64,000 nt of DNA, from positions 1 through 64,000 of the forward strand of contig JBBDMM010000018.1 of assembly GCA_040878325.1 (NCBI GenBank), given 5' to 3'. The stretch comes from Acidimicrobiia bacterium. GTDB taxonomy: Bacteria > Actinomycetota > Acidimicrobiia > Spongiisociales > UBA11373. Each line of letters opens with the position of its first letter. The stretch's first letter is position 1. Positions 51,091 to 59,851 of the stretch are shown here, piece after piece. Both the position numbers and the translations under genes were made by a program. The notes under the pieces are model-generated. The model searched no databases, was not told the origin of the DNA, and saw nothing but the letters and a program-made list of their open reading frames with translations.

Positions 51091-51769
51091 GCCCGCCCCG
51101 GCACTGGAGACTGCCCTGGGCCACACCTTTGCCGACCGCTCGCTTCTCGACCTCGCCCTCACCCACCGGTCGTGGATCGGCGAGGAGGACACCGACGAAT
51201 CGAACGAGCGCCTCGAGTTCCTCGGCGACGCGGTGCTGGGGCTGATCGTCTCGACTGAACTCCACGAAGCCTGGGATCTGACCGAGGGCGAGATGGCAAA
51301 GGTGCGGGCGGGGGTCGTCAACGAGGCGACGCTGGCCGTGGTCGCCCGCTCGATCGGCCTCGACGCGTCGCTGCGCGTCAGCCGTGGCGAGGAGGCCAGC
51401 GGGGGCCGCCACAAGGCATCGATCCTGTCGGACGGCATGGAGGCTCTGATCGGCGCGGTGTTTCTCGACGGTGGGTTCGAAGCCGCCCGGGAAGTCGTTC
51501 TCGAACGGTGGCGGCCGATCATCGCCGAACGCGCCTCGGCTCCCGGGGAGCGCGACTACAAGACCAGGCTTCAGGAGGTGATCGCCCAGGAGGGAAGTGT
51601 CCCGGTCTACGACATGATCGGATCGGGACCCGACCACTCGCGGGCATTCGCCGCGACGGTCCGGGTAGGAGACGAAGTGATCGGCCGCGGCACCGGCACA
51701 TCGAAGAAGCGCGCCCAACAGGCCGCTGCCCGGGCGGCGCTCGAAGCGCGCGGCTTCGCCGATGCCTGA
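51080..51769 (+). CDS. rnc: Ribonuclease III
   Basis: The 229-residue protein starts with GTG 51080 inside plsX. The RNase III signature NERLEFLGDAVLG holds Glu46 and Asp50, with further metal ligands in DGMEALIGAVFLDGG. A C-terminal double-stranded RNA-binding domain (DYKTRLQEVIAQEG to KKRAQQAAARAAL) completes it. It cuts structured RNA, including rRNA precursors. It overlaps mutM by eight bases. Confidence 0.96.
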   Translation: MVAEPAPALETALGHTFADRSLLDLALTHRSWIGEEDTDESNERLEFLGDAVLGLIVSTELHEAWDLTEGEMAKVRAGVVNEATLAVVARSIGLDASLRVSRGEEASGGRHKASILSDGMEALIGAVFLDGGFEAAREVVLERWRPIIAERASAPGERDYKTRLQEVIAQEGSVPVYDMIGSGPDHSRAFAATVRVGDEVIGRGTGTSKKRAQQAAARAALEARGFADA

Positions 51770-52592
51770 GCTGCCTGAGGTCGAGTCCACCCGCCGATTT
51801 CTCGCCCCGGTGATCGTCGGGCACACGATTCGGGCGGCCGATGTGCGGCGTGACCGGATGGTCCGTCGCCACGAACGGCCCGGCGACTTTGCCGATCGGG
51901 TCGTCGGCCGGCGGATCGAATCGCTCGACCGACGAGGCAAGTTCCTCCTCGCCCGGCTCGCCGGCGACATCACCTGGGTGACTCACCTGGGGATGTCGGG
52001 ACGGATCGCGGTGGCCGAACCGGGCGAGGCCGAAGCCCCCCACACCAACGTCGTCGTCCACATCGACGGGCCGGTAGAGATCAGGCTGGTGGATCCGCGC
52101 ACTTTCGGGTTCGTGGCGGCGTGGACGGCCGACGAACTGGCGCTGATGTTCGAGGGCCGGATCGGACGGGACGCGCTCGGCGATCTCCCCACCTCTCGGG
52201 ACCTCGAGCAGGCGCTGGCCGGTCGCACCAGCCCGATCAAGGCGCTGCTGCTCGACCAACGGATCGTCAGTGGCCTCGGCAACATCTATGTCGACGAGGT
52301 CCTCCACCGCGCCGCCATTCGTCCTGATCGCCCCGGAGGATCTCTCGACGCCCTCGAGGTGCGGGCACTCCGGCGGGCCATCAGACCCGTTCTCGAAGCC
52401 GGCATCCGCCACGGGGGGACGAGCCTGGGCGACCTCGCGTACCTGCTCCCCGATGGCCGCGCCGGCGACTACATGCAGCGTCTGGCGGCGTACGGGCGCG
52501 AGGGGGAACCATGTCGGCGATGTGGTGGCATCATCGAGAGGAGCGTCATCCGCGATAGGAGCAGTTTCTGGTGCGCCGGCTGTCAAGTGTGA
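51762..52592 (+). CDS. mutM: Formamidopyrimidine-DNA glycosylase
   Basis: The 276-residue protein begins MPELPEVE: after removal of Met, the N-terminal Pro is the nucleophile and Glu the general acid. RRGKFLL carries the conserved Lys. The C-terminal zinc finger is CRRC...CAGC. It removes 8-oxoguanine and related lesions. The association with rnc (and smc further on) is common in actinobacteria. It overlaps the next gene by 22 bases. Confidence 0.96.
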   Translation: MPELPEVESTRRFLAPVIVGHTIRAADVRRDRMVRRHERPGDFADRVVGRRIESLDRRGKFLLARLAGDITWVTHLGMSGRIAVAEPGEAEAPHTNVVVHIDGPVEIRLVDPRTFGFVAAWTADELALMFEGRIGRDALGDLPTSRDLEQALAGRTSPIKALLLDQRIVSGLGNIYVDEVLHRAAIRPDRPGGSLDALEVRALRRAIRPVLEAGIRHGGTSLGDLAYLLPDGRAGDYMQRLAAYGREGEPCRRCGGIIERSVIRDRSSFWCAGCQV

Positions 52593-53224
52593 CGGTGGTG
52601 GCGATGACCCTGGTCGCCGCCGCTTGCTCCGCCGGAACACCAGAGGACTCCTCGAGTGGGCTCATGCCGGCCGCCATCCAGTTTGCCGCGGAGGCAGACC
52701 GCGCTCTCGACGGTTCGAGGTTCGAGGAGATGCCGGCGGACGATCTCGCCGATGCCATCGTCAGCCTTTGCGCGTCGGGGGGTTCGATCGAGGAGGTCAT
52801 CGAAGGGTTGCCGGCAGCACCCGGTGACCCGGCCGACGACCTGATCATTCGTGAAGTCATCGTGGCCGGATTGGTGCAGGTGTGCCCGACGCAGACCGGC
52901 GACGCCTCGGTCGTGGACGCATTCCTCGCCTCGGTGCGGACCGCGATCGCTTCAGCAGGAGCGGACCTCGTTCTGGACGACGAGCCCCTCATCGCGGGCG
53001 GCACCATTGCCTGCGCCTCGCTCGACGCGGGCGGGGGCGTCGATGGTGCAGCCCTCTCCGCGGCCGCCATCCTCTTCGGGGTCGAGCGATCCACCATCGA
53101 GGAGTTGGAGGGTGCGCTCGACGATTCCCAGGGCATCGCGGTCGGGGCGACGCTGGCCTCCGCCGCCCTCTATTTCTGCCCCGAGCACGAGCAGGTCGTC
53201 GCAGACTTCGTTGGTGGGGCATGA
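52571..53224 (+). CDS. DUF732-like lipoprotein with two Cys-containing repeats
   Basis: The GTG at 52571 lies inside mutM and gives 217 residues with a lipobox (VAAAC). The mature part has two similar helical units, each with a Cys pair (LCASGG...VQVCP and IACASL...YFCPE), which fits DUF732-type small secreted domains of actinobacteria. The function is unknown. It sits between mutM and acyP in a run of overlapping genes. Confidence 0.72.
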   Translation: MRRLSSVTVVAMTLVAAACSAGTPEDSSSGLMPAAIQFAAEADRALDGSRFEEMPADDLADAIVSLCASGGSIEEVIEGLPAAPGDPADDLIIREVIVAGLVQVCPTQTGDASVVDAFLASVRTAIASAGADLVLDDEPLIAGGTIACASLDAGGGVDGAALSAAAILFGVERSTIEELEGALDDSQGIAVGATLASAALYFCPEHEQVVADFVGGA

Positions 53225-53490
53225 AGGCGATCCGGGTGGTGGTTGCCGGGCGGGTGCAGGGGGTGGGTTTTCGCTGGTCGACTCGCCGGGCCGCCGAACG
53301 AATCGGAGTGACCGGATGGGTACGCAATCGGGAGGATGGCGCGGTCGAGGCTCACATCGAGGGGCCAGCGGAGCGGGTGGCGGCGATGGTGGCGTGGCTC
53401 GAGCAGGGTCCTGCCGAGGCGAAGGTGGCCAGTGTCGAGACCGCCGAGGCATCGCCAGAGGGCGTCGAAGGGTTCGGGATCAGGGCTTGA
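53221..53490 (+). CDS. acyP: Acylphosphatase
   Basis: The ATG at 53221 overlaps the upstream stop (ATGA) and gives 89 residues. GRVQGVGFRWSTRRAA carries the phosphate-binding loop with the catalytic Arg, and GWVRNREDGAVEAHIEG has the catalytic Asn. It hydrolyses acyl-phosphates, possibly including those made by PlsX. The position before smc is common in actinobacteria. Confidence 0.94.
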   Translation: MKAIRVVVAGRVQGVGFRWSTRRAAERIGVTGWVRNREDGAVEAHIEGPAERVAAMVAWLEQGPAEAKVASVETAEASPEGVEGFGIRA

Positions 53491-53513
53491 CCCTGGGCCT
53501 CAGGCCCAGGGTC
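53489..53513. terminator. Hairpin terminator after acyP
   Basis: An 11-bp stem (GACCCTGGGCC pairing with GGCCCAGGGTC) with TCA loop begins within the acyP stop codon. There is no U-run. It separates the plsX-acyP run from smc. Confidence 0.65.
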
Positions 53514-53616
53514 GGCTGGGCAGGGACCCAGTCGACACCGCGATGAGGCGTCAGCCGAAGAGCCATAAATACGAACAACACGCGTGTGATTTCGGGGTGA
53601 TACCCTGCGACCACTT

Positions 53617-56600
53617 GTGCATCTGAAGACCCTCACACTGGTGGGATTCAAGTCCTTCGCCGAGCGGACCAGGATCGAGTGCGAGCCCGGGGTGACCGTG
53701 GTCGTCGGCCCGAATGGCTCTGGCAAGTCGAACCTGGTCGACGCGATCGCGTGGGCCATGGGTACCCAGGCCACCACCTCCCTTCGCACCTCGAAGATGG
53801 AGGACGTGATCTTCGCCGGGACGGCCATACGGTCGGCGCTGGGCCGGGCGGAGGTTTCGCTCACCTTCGACAACTCCTCGGGGCGTCTCGAACTCGACAT
53901 GGCCGACGTGACGGTGACCCGGCGGCTCTTCAGGGACGGCACGAGCGAGTACGAAATCAACGGAGCCCCGTGTCGGCTGCTCGACATCCAGGAACTCCTC
54001 TCCGACAGCGGGGTGGGGCGCCATCAGCATGTTCTCGTCGGTCAGGGCCGGATCGACTCAGTGCTCAATGCCAGCCCCGAGGAGCATCGGGCAGTTATCG
54101 AGGAGGCGGCCGGTGTGGTCAAGCATCGGGCACGCCGCGACCGGGCGATGCGGCGACTCGAGGCCACCGACATCGACCTTTCCCGGCTACGCGATCTGCT
54201 CAACGAGCAGCAGAAGCGGATCAAGCCCCTCAAGCGTCAGGCGAGTGCCGCCGCTCGCCACGATGAGGTTCGCAACGCCTGGCGATCCGTGCGGCTGTGG
54301 GTGGGGGGTGAGCGTCTCAGGGATGCACGGACCCGTCTCCAAGAGCTCTCGACCACCGAGACCGAGAACCGCAAGTCGCTCGACGCTTCCGTGGCCGAAC
54401 GCGAGCACATCGTCGCCAGTCTTGGAGACCTGCAAGCCGCCGCAGGCGAGACCGGAGAGGCACTCGACCGCGACACCGCGGCCGCAGGGCGCCTCGAGAC
54501 TTCGGCCGAGCGGTTCCACCGGATAGCCCTGGTCGCCCGTGAGCGCCGGATCGCGCTGGAGGCGACGATGACCGGGGTCGATACTCGGCGGCGCGACCTC
54601 ACCGCCGAGCACGACGACCTCGCCAGTCGGATCGCGGCGACCCGCACCGAGGAGACCGGTGCCGGGGAGACAGCCGATCGCGCCGAGATGATGTTCCGCT
54701 CGCTCGAAGAGGAGGAGCGATCGTTGGCCGATGCCGATCGGCTCCCCGCCGAGGGCGCCGCCGCTTCGATGCGGGGTGACCTCGCCGCCCTCGAGGCCGC
54801 CGCAATTCGCGACGAGCGCGAGTCGGCCGAGTTGGCGCAGCGCCGTGGCGGGGTGGCGGCCATCGTCGACGAGGAGGGAAGGGAGTTGGACCGGCTCCGC
54901 GGCGAAGCCGGCGAGTTGTCTGCCGAGCGCTCCCGGTTGGCCAGGGAGCATGAGAGTGCCGGGATCGCAGCCGAACGCGATCGAGTGGATTTCGCTGCAG
55001 CCGAGGACGCCCATCGGGCTGTCGAGACGGTGCTCGCCGCCGCCCGGGCAAGGGTGGAGGCGCTGGAAGCGGCCGGGGCAGGTCTGGCCGACCCCGAAAC
55101 CCGGGAGCGGGCGGCGGCCCTCGAGGGGGTCATGGGCACGATTGCCGCCCGCCTCGATGTACCCGGCCGGTTGATCGCCGCCGTCGCCACCGCCCTGGGT
55201 CCGTGGTCGGACGCATTCGTCACCAGGGACGTCGCCGGTGTCGCCTCCGCGGCTGGGGCGTTGAAGTCTGAGGGCCGGGGGGGAGTGGCTTTCGTCAGCG
55301 GCACCGGCGACGGCAAGGTGCCGGCCCGTGAGGCGGCCGTGTCCGGTGGTGGGCACGCCATCGTCGACCTGCTCGGGCCCGGAGCCGACCGGGTACTGGC
55401 GGGCTCGCTGCTCGGTGATGTCGTCCTGGTCGAGGGCTGGGTCCAGGCACGAGCGATCGTCGCGGCCTACCCGGGGGTACGGGTGGTCACGCCTGAAGGC
55501 GATCTGGTCACTTCGGTCGGCATCGTCGCCGCTCACCCCGACGGTGTCGGCCCCGCGGCGATCGAGGCGGCCCGCGTCGCTGCCGAACGGGCCGAGACCG
55601 ATGCCGCCCGCGCCGCCAGCCGGCAAACCACCGCGCTTCGGGCGCGTCAGGCCTCCACCGCCCGGGAGGCCGAGGCTGCCGCCGCCTCCAACGCGATGGA
55701 GCGCCGGGTGGCTGCGATCGAGGAAACCCTGGCATTGCTCGAACGGTCACGGGCGGAGCGCCAGGCTGAGCTCGATCGGCTCGATGCCCGCGCCCGGGCG
55801 ATCGCAGAGGCTGCTTCCGGGCGGAGTGAACGGATCGTGCGGATGCGGAGCAGGGTCGATGACCTCGAAGGTGACGACTCGGTTCGGCAGGCAGCGTGGG
55901 ACGACATCGCCCGCCGCCGCGAGGAGATTGCGGGGCGGCGCGACGATGCCCGCAAGCGCCGCGAAGAGGCGGCCGCCGTCCTCGCCGCCGCTGCCGAGCG
56001 GCGCTCACTCCTCGAGACGCGACTGGCCGAAGTCGCCGGAGCGCTCGCCGGAGGCGAACCCGTGGTTGACACCGGCCGGGTGACGCTGCTGGCAAGGGTC
56101 GAGGACCACGCCCGCCGTGCGGGTGAAGCGGTTCGCAGCCACCTGGGCGCAATCCGCGAGCGCCAGCGGCTGCTGCGGTCGGAGGCCGGCGAAGCTGGAT
56201 CGAGGCTGGACAAAGCGCGCGAACGGCGTGAGGCGCTCAACTCCATCATCGAATCCGCCAGGGAGTCGCTGTCGGCGGTGGGGGTGGAAGCAGCCGAACT
56301 GCGGGTGCGTGATGAGTCGATCTCCGAGGGACTCCGTCGGGACATCGACGCCTCCGAGGAGGAAGCGCTCGGCGCTCCTCGGCCCGAGATCCCCGAGGGG
56401 GTCGAACCCGAGGCGCACGCCGACTCACTGCACGCCACCCTTCGCCGCCTCGGTCCGATCAACCAGTTGGCTGCGGCCGAGTACCGCGAACTCAGTGAAC
56501 GGGTCGAGTTCATGGACGGGCAGTTGGCCGATCTAGAGGAGAGCCGGTCCGAACTCCGCAAGGTGATCAAGGCTCTCGACGAGGAGATCGGCCGCCTGTT

Positions 56601-57066
56601 CAGGCATGCGTTCGACGACATCGCGGCCAAGTTCGCCGAGAACTTCTCGGTGCTGTTCCCCGGTGGCACTGGCCGCCTCGAACTCACCCACCCCGACGAT
56701 CCGCTCGAGACGGGTGTGGAGATCCACGCCCAGCCGATGGGCAAGAAGGTGGGGCGCCTCACCCTGCTCTCGGGCGGCGAGCGATCGCTGGCCGCCCTCG
56801 CCTTTCTGTTCGGGGTGTTCCGCTCGCGGCCCAGCCCCTTCTACGTCCTCGACGAGGTCGAGGCGGCACTCGATGACGCCAACTTGCGACGGTTCATCAG
56901 GCTCGTCGACACGCTTCGTGACACTTCGCAGTTGGTGATCATCACCCACCAGCAGCAGACGATGGAAGCGGCCGACATCCTGTATGGCGTCACCATGGAG
57001 CCCGGCGAGACCTCGCGAGTACTGGCCAAACGCATGACCGTTGCGGCAAAGGCAACCTCGAACTGA
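53617..57066 (+). CDS. smc: Chromosome segregation protein SMC
   Basis: The 1149-residue protein starts at GTG 53617. Walker A is GPNGSGKSN (31-39), the coiled-coil arms surround a hinge at about 500-650, and the C-terminal head has LLSGGERSLAALAF (about 1050) and YVLDEVEAALDDAN (Walker B, about 1075). It is a full-length bacterial condensin ATPase. Its ScpA and ScpB partners are not in the window. TACCCT, 10 bases upstream of the start, may be the -10 element. Confidence 0.97.
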   Translation: MHLKTLTLVGFKSFAERTRIECEPGVTVVVGPNGSGKSNLVDAIAWAMGTQATTSLRTSKMEDVIFAGTAIRSALGRAEVSLTFDNSSGRLELDMADVTVTRRLFRDGTSEYEINGAPCRLLDIQELLSDSGVGRHQHVLVGQGRIDSVLNASPEEHRAVIEEAAGVVKHRARRDRAMRRLEATDIDLSRLRDLLNEQQKRIKPLKRQASAAARHDEVRNAWRSVRLWVGGERLRDARTRLQELSTTETENRKSLDASVAEREHIVASLGDLQAAAGETGEALDRDTAAAGRLETSAERFHRIALVARERRIALEATMTGVDTRRRDLTAEHDDLASRIAATRTEETGAGETADRAEMMFRSLEEEERSLADADRLPAEGAAASMRGDLAALEAAAIRDERESAELAQRRGGVAAIVDEEGRELDRLRGEAGELSAERSRLAREHESAGIAAERDRVDFAAAEDAHRAVETVLAAARARVEALEAAGAGLADPETRERAAALEGVMGTIAARLDVPGRLIAAVATALGPWSDAFVTRDVAGVASAAGALKSEGRGGVAFVSGTGDGKVPAREAAVSGGGHAIVDLLGPGADRVLAGSLLGDVVLVEGWVQARAIVAAYPGVRVVTPEGDLVTSVGIVAAHPDGVGPAAIEAARVAAERAETDAARAASRQTTALRARQASTAREAEAAAASNAMERRVAAIEETLALLERSRAERQAELDRLDARARAIAEAASGRSERIVRMRSRVDDLEGDDSVRQAAWDDIARRREEIAGRRDDARKRREEAAAVLAAAAERRSLLETRLAEVAGALAGGEPVVDTGRVTLLARVEDHARRAGEAVRSHLGAIRERQRLLRSEAGEAGSRLDKARERREALNSIIESARESLSAVGVEAAELRVRDESISEGLRRDIDASEEEALGAPRPEIPEGVEPEAHADSLHATLRRLGPINQLAAAEYRELSERVEFMDGQLADLEESRSELRKVIKALDEEIGRLFRHAFDDIAAKFAENFSVLFPGGTGRLELTHPDDPLETGVEIHAQPMGKKVGRLTLLSGGERSLAALAFLFGVFRSRPSPFYVLDEVEAALDDANLRRFIRLVDTLRDTSQLVIITHQQQTMEAADILYGVTMEPGETSRVLAKRMTVAAKATSN

Positions 57067-57114
57067 TCGACTCGATGGCTTCGGGCGCCCGGGCTCGTCT
57101 GTCGACCCCGTAAC

Positions 57115-57120
57115 TACCGT
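57115..57120 (+). promoter_or_regulatory. Putative leaderless -10 element TACCGT
   Basis: TACCGT lies six bases before the ftsY ATG (57127). Confidence 0.4.
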
Positions 57121-57126
57121 GTGGGC

Positions 57127-58107
57127 ATGGACCCGATTCTGACGGTTGCCGCGGTTGTCGCCGCCCTCGTCATCGGGGTCGTCGTCTGGCGATGGCGATT
57201 CCGCCGGGAGTCACCCCAGATCCGTCGAGTCACTCCGACGGTCGATCGCCCCCCCGCCATCCGCGGTTTCGGGGGGCGGCTCGGCGGTCTCTTCGGGAGA
57301 GGCATCGACGACGCCTTCTGGGCCGGGGTCGAGGAGACGCTGATCGAGGCCGATGTCGGGGTGGCATCTTCTGTGGGGATCGTGGAGAGGGTCCGCAATC
57401 AAGGGGTGTCGACGCCTGAGGAGGCGCGGGCAGCGCTGCGGCGCGAGTTGATCGCCGCCTTCGCCGACCGGGATCGGAGCCTCACCCTGGAGGGAAGCCC
57501 GGCGGTGATCGTCGTCGTCGGCGTGAACGGCTCGGGCAAGACCACGACGATCGCCAAGATTGCCTCCCTCCTGCAAAGCGAGGGGAAATCGGTGCTGTTG
57601 GGGGCGGCCGACACTTTCCGCGCCGCGGCCGCAGAGCAGCTGAAGCAGTGGGGTGCTCGCCTCGGGGTCGACGTGGTCGCCGGCCAGGAGGGCGCCGACC
57701 CGGCCTCGGTGGCGTTCGATGCACGCTCGGCGGCGGCGGCCCGTGGAATCGACGTCGTCATCATCGACACCGCCGGCCGGCTCCACTCGAAGCGGAATCT
57801 CATGGACGAACTCGGCAAGGTCGTCCGGATCCTTGGACGCGATGGGCCGGTCTCAGAGGTGCTGCTGGTGCTCGACGGCACCGCGGGCCAGAACGGCATC
57901 GTCCAAACCAAGGCGTTCGTCGGGTCTGTCGGGGTGACCGGGGTCATCCTCACCAAACTGGACGGCACCGCCCGAGGCGGCATCGCGGTCGCCGTCGAAC
58001 GCGAGTTGGGGGTGCCGGTGAAGCTGCTCGGAGTGGGCGAGGGTCCCGGTGACCTGCTTCACTTTCAAGGAGAGCGATTCGTCGACGCGCTGATGGAGGA
58101 AGAGTGA
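57127..58107 (+). CDS. ftsY: Signal recognition particle receptor FtsY
   Basis: ATG 57127 gives 326 residues. An N-terminal membrane segment (about 6-22) anchors the protein, as in other actinobacteria, in place of the long acidic A domain of E. coli. The NG domain has GVNGSGKTTT (about 132-141), DTFRAAA, DTAGR and TKLDGTARGG. It receives ribosome-SRP complexes at the membrane. It overlaps cdd by GTGA. Confidence 0.96.
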   Translation: MDPILTVAAVVAALVIGVVVWRWRFRRESPQIRRVTPTVDRPPAIRGFGGRLGGLFGRGIDDAFWAGVEETLIEADVGVASSVGIVERVRNQGVSTPEEARAALRRELIAAFADRDRSLTLEGSPAVIVVVGVNGSGKTTTIAKIASLLQSEGKSVLLGAADTFRAAAAEQLKQWGARLGVDVVAGQEGADPASVAFDARSAAAARGIDVVIIDTAGRLHSKRNLMDELGKVVRILGRDGPVSEVLLVLDGTAGQNGIVQTKAFVGSVGVTGVILTKLDGTARGGIAVAVERELGVPVKLLGVGEGPGDLLHFQGERFVDALMEEE

Positions 58108-58490
58108 GCACGAACGAGGAATTGATCTCCGAAGCGCGTAAAGCTGCGGAGCACGCGTACGCCCCTTATTCGAAATACCGGGTGGGGGCGGTGGTGGTGG
58201 CAGCCGACGGCACCCATTACTCCGGAGCCAATGTCGAGAACAGCGCCTACGGCTCCGGAATCTGCGCGGAAGGATCGGCGATCGCTCGAGCCTCCTCGGC
58301 GGGAGTTCGCAAGATCGACACCGTCGCCGTCTCCTGCCTCGACGGCGGCGACACCCCCGGCTACCCCTGCGGCAACTGCCGCCAGTTGATGGTCGAATTC
58401 GACGTCGACCGCGTCATCGTCGACGGACTTGCGAAGGGCCCCATCGAGCACACCAGGGAGGAACTGATCCCCCACGGGTTCAGGCTCTAG
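58104..58490 (+). CDS. cdd: Cytidine deaminase
   Basis: The 128-residue protein starts with GTG 58104. PYSKYRVGAVVV and NVENSAYG bind substrate; zinc ligands are Cys54 (with Glu56 in CAE), Cys89 and Cys92 (PCGNC). It is the tetrameric type that turns cytidine and deoxycytidine into uridines. Coupling to ftsY is unusual functionally. Confidence 0.95.
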   Translation: MSTNEELISEARKAAEHAYAPYSKYRVGAVVVAADGTHYSGANVENSAYGSGICAEGSAIARASSAGVRKIDTVAVSCLDGGDTPGYPCGNCRQLMVEFDVDRVIVDGLAKGPIEHTREELIPHGFRL

Positions 58491-58580
58491 ACCCGCAGGC
58501 GTCAGCCGGCAGGTCGCAAGTGGGGGTCGATTCGCGAAATCCTTCCTTCATGTCTGGGGCGCTGACGCCGATACGGGTGC

Positions 58581-58841
58581 GTGACCACGCAGACATCACA
58601 TCACGCCGATTGGAAAGTCACCACCTCGTACCGGGTGCTGGTGAAGGTCGGCTGGGGGGCTGTCGTCCTCGCCGTCTACTTCGCCGCTGCCGCCCTTATC
58701 CTTCAGTCCGTCACCGCGTGGTGGGCCGTGGCCGCCCTGGCCGGTGGGGCGATCATGGTCGGAGTGATGCTTCCCGAGCCCGTGCCGCGCGACATGCTCA
58801 ACAGCCATCGCACCCACGTGGACCCGCTACAGCGTAGGTAG
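58581..58841 (+). CDS. Small membrane protein with two helices
   Basis: GTG 58581 gives 86 residues with two hydrophobic segments (about 24-43 and 46-64) and polar ends. No known family is recognised. A longer leader of 90 bases after cdd has no gene. It is convergent with etfA, separated by a heptamer array. Confidence 0.6.
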   Translation: MTTQTSHHADWKVTTSYRVLVKVGWGAVVLAVYFAAAALILQSVTAWWAVAALAGGAIMVGVMLPEPVPRDMLNSHRTHVDPLQRR

Positions 58842-58870
58842 CCGAAGAGGTCGCAGGCTCTTGGCTCTGA

Positions 58871-58905
58871 CTGGAGACTGGCGACTGGCGACTGGCGACT
58901 GGCGA
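58871..58905 (+). repeat. Heptamer array, CTGGCGA type, five units
   Basis: One CTGGAGA and four CTGGCGA units run directly up to the etfA stop codon, which begins at the next base on the opposite strand. Confidence 0.85.
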
Positions 58906-59850
58906 CTACTTAGCTTTCAGCGCCTCGATCAGCTTGGGGAGCACCTTGTGGACGTCTCCGACGATCCCGAGGTCGGCGACTCCGAAGATCGGCGCCTCCT
59001 CGTCCTTGTTGATGGCGATGATCGTGGTCGAATCCTTCATCCCCACCAGGTGCTGCATCGCCCCGCTGATTCCGCAGGCGATGTAGACGGTCGGCTTCAC
59101 GATCTTGCCCGTCTGGCCCACCTGCATCGCGTAAGGCACCCAGCCCGAGTCGACGATTGCCCGGGTCGCCCCGGTGGCGGCGCCGAGCAGGCTGGCGAGT
59201 TCCTCGATCATGCCGAACTTCTCGGCCGAGCCGAGGCCGCGGCCCCCGGAGACGATGACGCTCGCCTCGGACAGTTTGGGGCCTTGTGCCGGCTCTTCGT
59301 GCCGCTCGACGATGGTCGCCGATCCGGCGTGGCCGAGGTCGGGCATCGGCACCGCAATCACCTCGGGAGTGCCCCCCGACCCTGACTCGGCAACGAACGA
59401 CTTGGGGCGAACCACCACGAGGTGAGGCCCGCCACCGGTGAAGAGGGTCTCCACCAGAGTGGTGCCGCCGAGGATCTCGTTCACCGCCGACACGCCATCG
59501 CCCACGACGATGTCGACCGCGTTCGAGAGGACGGGTACCCCGAGTCGGGCGCTCAGCCTTCCGGCGACGTCACGGTCCGTGGGGGCGAGGCCGAAGAGCA
59601 CGAGGTCGCCGGCACCAACGAGGTCGGCGAGGGCGGCAGCGGCCGCGGCGGAAGGAAGGGCGTTTCCCGGGTCGAGGTGATGGACGGTGGCGGCCCCGTG
59701 CGAGCCGAGGGCCGACCAGATCGAATCCGACCCGGGACCGACGAAGAACGCCGCGACATCGCCGCCAAGTGATCGAGCCTTGGTGAGCATCTCGAGTGCG
59801 ATCGACGCCGGCGACCCGCCTGCATCTTCGGCGAATACCCAGATCTTCAT
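58906..59850 (-). CDS. etfA: Electron transfer flavoprotein alpha subunit
   Basis: ATG 59850 gives 314 residues. The C-terminal FAD domain has VSGGRGLGSAEKF and QTGKIVKPTVYIACGISGAMQHLVGM, the alpha-subunit signatures. With EtfB it passes electrons from acyl-CoA dehydrogenases to the membrane quinone pool. It starts one base after the etfB stop. The stop codon borders a heptamer array. Confidence 0.95.
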   Translation of the reverse strand: MKIWVFAEDAGGSPASIALEMLTKARSLGGDVAAFFVGPGSDSIWSALGSHGAATVHHLDPGNALPSAAAAAALADLVGAGDLVLFGLAPTDRDVAGRLSARLGVPVLSNAVDIVVGDGVSAVNEILGGTTLVETLFTGGGPHLVVVRPKSFVAESGSGGTPEVIAVPMPDLGHAGSATIVERHEEPAQGPKLSEASVIVSGGRGLGSAEKFGMIEELASLLGAATGATRAIVDSGWVPYAMQVGQTGKIVKPTVYIACGISGAMQHLVGMKDSTTIIAINKDEEAPIFGVADLGIVGDVHKVLPKLIEALKAK

Positions 59851-59851
59851 T

